Shown here: positions 13,519-16,367 of the stretch, piece after piece
Numbering within the stretch: the first letter of the stretch is position 1
How the letters are laid out: every line of letters begins with the position of its first letter
Origin: JAKQIM01 sp964633225
GTDB lineage: Bacteria > Chloroflexota > Anaerolineae > Anaerolineales > UBA4823
Direction: 5' to 3'
Length of the DNA stretch: 16,367 nucleotides
NCBI GenBank assembly: GCA_964633225.1
Contig: CAZWFQ010000071.1
Location: 1-16,367 of the forward strand
Translations under genes and position numbers: made by a program
The notes under the pieces: generated by a model
The model's input: the letters and a program-made list of their open reading frames with translations, nothing else
Told to the model about the DNA's origin: nothing
Database searches by the model: none

Positions 13519-16276
13519 CACCTGCGATAACCAGAATACGACCGCCTTCAGTGTGCTTGCCAATGTCGTGACCGATGCGGGCGATTTTGGCTACTATGGC
13601 GGTTTAACCCTGGGCGGCATGCTCTACGTGGACTGGAACGGGGATGGCGCCTACGCTGGCAGCGCCGAAGAAGGCCTTGCCAGCGTCAGCCTGAATTTGT
13701 ACCGCGATATGGATGGCGATGGCGTGATTGACCCCGGCGATACCCTGCTGGGTTCTGAGAACACCGGCTCAGATGGCCAATACCAGTTCACAGGGTTGGT
13801 TGGCAATGGCAGCACCTACCTGGTGATGGTCAACCCCACCGGCTTGCCCGCCGCCTATGTTCAAACTGGAGATCCCGACCCGGTCAAGGACCACCAGAGC
13901 GTGATTGTTTTGAGCACTGAAAGCGCACAGGCCGTCAACTTCGGTTACCAGCCCTACGGGTTTGGCGCCGCCGGCAGCCTGGTCTGGTACGATCCCGACA
14001 GCAGCGGAACCCGGGGCAGCAGCGAGAGCGGCGCGCCCAGCATCAACCTCTATTTGTATGAAGATCAAAATGGCGATGGCCTGATTGATGCGCAAGATGC
14101 TGTCGTTGCCAATACCGAAACCTTGCCTTACATGGTCATTGACGGGTATATTGACGTTGACGGCAGCGGCGCCATTGACGCGGGTGATGACCTGCCCAGC
14201 GGCCTGTACGGGTACAAAGTTTACGGTGGCGCCCTGGATATCAACGGCAGTACTACCATTTCTGCTGCTGACGACGGTTCCTTTGGGCCTTATGCCGTCA
14301 TTGATGGGCGGCTGGATCTGAACGCCGGCGGCAGCCCCACCACAGACGATGACGGCAGTTTGATTGGTTTTTACCTGTTCAAGAACCTGCACGCTGGCAG
14401 TTACATCGTCCAGGTGGATGCAGATGAATTTACTACCGGTGACCTGGTGGGGCACACCATCACCACCCTCACCGCTGACTACAACCTGGGCCAGAAATCT
14501 TACCGGCTGAGCCTTGTGGCCGGGCAAGTCAACTACAATGCCGACTTTGGCTTCGCCCCGCCCGCGTTGATCGGCGATTTCGTCTACTTCGATGCCAATG
14601 CCAACGGCGCCCTGGATGCCGGTGAGACAGGCTTTGACGGCCTGGCTGTGAACCTGTATGCCTGGAACGATGACGGCGATGGGGTGCTCGAGGCCGGTGA
14701 GATGGGGACGCTTCAGGCCAGTACCAGCACGGTCAATGGGGCTTACCAGTTCAGCCGCCTGGACCCTGGCAAGTACGTGGTGCAGGTTACCCCGCCTTCC
14801 AGCGCCGCTTACACCCCCTCGGCTGACCCGGATGCTTACAATGTGCCCTGCTTGCTCAGCGGCCCGCTCGAGGGACAGTGCAACCACATGGTTGGCGTGA
14901 CCTTGCTCTCGGGCCAGGTGAACCGCAGCCTGGACTTTGGCTACATGCCCCTGCGCACCATCGGCGACCGGGTGTGGCTGGATGCCGATGGCGACGGCCT
15001 GCAGGGCGGCATGGAGCCGGGCATTGCCGGCCTGACCGTCACCCTGCGCAACTGCGGTACAGATAGCTCCTGTGGCGAGGCTGGCGAAACTACCCTCACC
15101 ACCCTCACCGATGCCAGCGGCGGCTACGTTTTCACGGTCCCCGATACCAATCTCTACCGCATTGAGATCGCCCCGCCGGCGGGTCTGACGCCGACTTACG
15201 ATTACGACGGCGTGCCAGATCACCAGGCCCAGGTGAATATGAGCCTGGTGGCGCCCAACTTCCGCCTGGCGGATTTTGGTTACCGCGCTGCTTTTGCCGG
15301 CAATCATACTATTCAGGGCACGTTGTGGCACGATAGTGACCGAGACCAGGCCATCGGTGCAGGCGAAACCTACCGCTACGCCAACCAGACCGTGTACCTG
15401 TGGAACAACAGCGGCAGCCTGGTGGCTACCGCCGTCACCGGTGCGGCTGGCTTTTACCAGTTCACCAACCTGCCAGACGGTACCTATATTGCCGCCTTCA
15501 ATGGCGGCGGAACAGGCTTTGCCAACCTCACCGCCACCACCTCGATGAGCCAGAGCTTTACCTTCAGCAGTACGGAGACTGTTACCAAGGATTTCGGTTT
15601 CTACTCGGCTCTCGACCTGGGCGACCTGCCCTCCAGCTACAACCTCACCCGCCTGGGCATGGACGGCCCGCGCCACCAGGTGGCGGCAGCCAACGCCCTG
15701 CGCCTGGGTAGTCTCATCGACATGGATCCTAACGGCGATGATTCGGCCCTGGCGAACAGCGATGACACCAACCAGGCCGTCAATGACGAAGACGGGGTCA
15801 CGCTGGATCTTTACTACCCCTGGTCTCCTGAGTATGGTGGGCGGGTCAACATCAGCGTCGATAACTGCCCCTCCACCTGTTACGTCAGCGCGTGGGTGGA
15901 CTGGGGCAAGAACAACAACTTCTCCGATCCTGGCGACCGGGTGTTGTTGGATCATTCCATCTCAGATAATGTGATTATGGCGCCTGCCCCGGTGACCATC
16001 CCCATCCCTGCGGGCCACACCGTCAGCGGGCAATACTTTGCCCGCTTCCGCGTCTACGGCGCCAGCACCAATGGTACGGCCCAGCCCACCGGTTACGCCG
16101 CGGACGGGGAAGTGGAAGATTACCGCTGGGATTTCAGCGTTACCGCCGTCGAGATAGTAGCGCTGAGCGCATCCACGCCGGCGGCTGAAAGGGCGGGCTT
16201 TATTTGGGTTAGCGCCGCGCTGCTGCTGGGCGTTGGGGCTGGCCTTGTTCTTGGTGTCTGGCGTAAGATGGCCTGA
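13519..16276 (+). CDS. Large SdrD-B surface protein, C-terminal portion with GEVED-like domain and membrane anchor
   Basis: This segment is open from the gap to TGA 16274-16276, about 918 residues. It starts with the end of an SdrD-B unit (DAGDFGYYG). Units follow at about 13590-13970, 13970-14565 (carrying three EF-hand-like loops), 14565-14955, 14956-15290 and 15291-15610. Each opens with a G-x-x-x-x-D-x-N/D-G-D-G block, has a G-x-Y-x-F-T/S-x-L core and closes in DFGY/F. About 15610-16137 is a GEVED-type domain (LDLGDLPSSY, NDEDGV, WVDWGKNNNFSDPGD, and DGEVEDYRWDF). The final 45 residues contain a hydrophobic helix (IWVSAALLLGVGAGLVLGVW) and end RKMA, consistent with a single C-terminal membrane anchor; no LPXTG motif is visible. 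It is almost certainly the continuation of the gene starting at 10255. The role is probably cell-surface structure or adhesion; the ligand is unknown. Confidence 0.87.
14132..14365 (+). repeat. Three EF-hand-like calcium-loop repeats inserted in one SdrD-B unit
   Basis: Three tandem copies of a V-I-D-G-x-x-D-x-D/N-G-S-type unit are spaced 28 and 26 residues apart. Loop 1 at 14153-14188 reads DVDGSGAIDAGD, a near-perfect EF-hand/dockerin-like loop with ligands at positions 1, 3, 5, 9 and 12. Loop 2 at 14237-14272 reads DINGSTTISAAD. Loop 3 at 14315-14350 reads DLNAGGSPTTDD and is degenerate. They interrupt the strand order between ANTETLP and FYLFKNLHAGSYIVQV of the host unit. Confidence 0.7.
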
Positions 16277-16288
16277 TTAGGGGGATTT

Positions 16289-16317
16289 GGAACAGGGTTG
16301 GAACGCGAACCTGTTCC
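16289..16317 (+). terminator. Hairpin after the surface-protein gene
   Basis: GGAACAGG (16289-16296) pairs with CCTGTTCC (16310-16317), extendable by TT/AA across a one-base bulge. It begins 13 nt after the stop codon. Only GTTT follows, so it is a weak terminator candidate. The remaining bases to the window end are AT-rich and hold no gene I can support. Confidence 0.4.
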
Positions 16318-16367
16318 GTTTGATGATATAGTATAACCAGTATAGCGAGGCAGTCTTTTCATATTTA

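Larger units (their letters stand above)
11641..15610 (+). repeat. Array of SdrD-B-like (Cna-B-type) protein repeat units
   Basis: About seven diverged units of 105-200 residues recur across both segments of the surface protein. Conservation is visible even in DNA. ATTGGCGACCGGGTTTGGCT from 11647 recurs as ATCGGCGACCGGGTGTGGCT from 14960, and TACATCGTCCAGGT occurs near 11848 and near 14402. Closing motifs are DFGFAP (twice), NFGYQP, DFGYMP, DFGYRA and DFGFYS. Units are Ig-like beta sandwiches in known SdrD proteins and usually act as calcium-stabilised stalks. Confidence 0.8.

Noticed and set aside
12523..13563. Minus-strand open frame of 346 codons spanning the second gap
   Set aside because: It crosses N bases, has no domain signature, and is antisense to well-supported SdrD-B coding.
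13769..15955. Very long open frame (728 codons) on the minus strand opposite the surface protein
   Set aside because: Its sequence is Val/Ala/Gly/Gln-rich low-complexity text that mirrors the repetitive plus-strand coding. The plus frame carries recognisable SdrD-B and GEVED motifs, and no ribosome site or promoter fits the minus frame.
10417..16276. Repeats considered as a CRISPR array or DNA tandem repeat
   Set aside because: Similarity is at protein level (diverged SdrD-B units of more than 100 residues), with no short identical direct repeats separated by uniform spacers.
16318..16367. Possible promoter (TATAGT/TATAAC) at the right edge
   Set aside because: No acceptable -35 box at 15-19 bp, and the downstream gene is not in the window.

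Overview
The window looks like a contig from a moderately GC-rich environmental bacterium. It is most probably a member of the Chloroflexota, class Anaerolineae. That placement rests on remembered family flavour: the lipoprotein and solute-binding protein style, large SdrD-B/DUF11/GEVED surface proteins, and a PTPF-start phospholipase-C-like protein. No computed phylogeny supports it. Two runs of exactly 100 N (10317-10416 and 13419-13518) are scaffold gaps, so this is a draft or metagenome assembly.

Left end (1-1684): the start of a SIMPL/DUF541 lipoprotein gene runs off the left edge on the minus strand. It sits behind an ECF-sigma-like promoter. Divergent from it is a CorA-family divalent-cation transporter, preceded by a sigma70-like promoter and a leader of about 340 nt that can fold into several strong hairpins, one of them terminator-like.

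Minus-strand operon (6625 down to 1686): five tightly packed genes encode a zinc-dependent phospholipase-C-like protein, a tail-anchored protein with a degenerate NERD-like domain, a dolichyl-phosphate-glucose-synthase-like family 2 glycosyltransferase, RNase HII, and an S9 prolyl-oligopeptidase-type peptidase. Junctions are ATGA or TGATG overlaps, a 3-nt gap and an 11-nt overlap. The promoter ends at the first start codon, so the first gene is probably leaderless.

Middle (6655-8744), also minus: an orphan family-1 extracellular solute-binding lipoprotein, then tRNA-Pro(UGG), then a 96-residue conserved-type hypothetical that starts only 11 nt after the tRNA. The units are packed extremely tightly. 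A hairpin ends one unit, and the -35 box of the next is adjacent to it or inside it. This happens twice.

Right side (8783-16276), plus strand: an alkaline-phosphatase-superfamily (type I phosphodiesterase/PglZ-like) gene is followed by a hairpin, and then by what is probably a single very large secreted surface protein interrupted by both gaps. It has a signal peptide start, a unique N-terminal region, two DUF11-like domains (one split by an insert), about seven SdrD-B-like units (one carrying three EF-hand-like loops), a GEVED-type domain and a C-terminal membrane anchor.

I see no CRISPR array, transposon, prophage or toxin-antitoxin module. The most unusual material is the structured corA leader, the hairpin/promoter fusions with leaderless starts, the degenerate NERD-like protein, and the domain-in-domain architecture of the surface protein.
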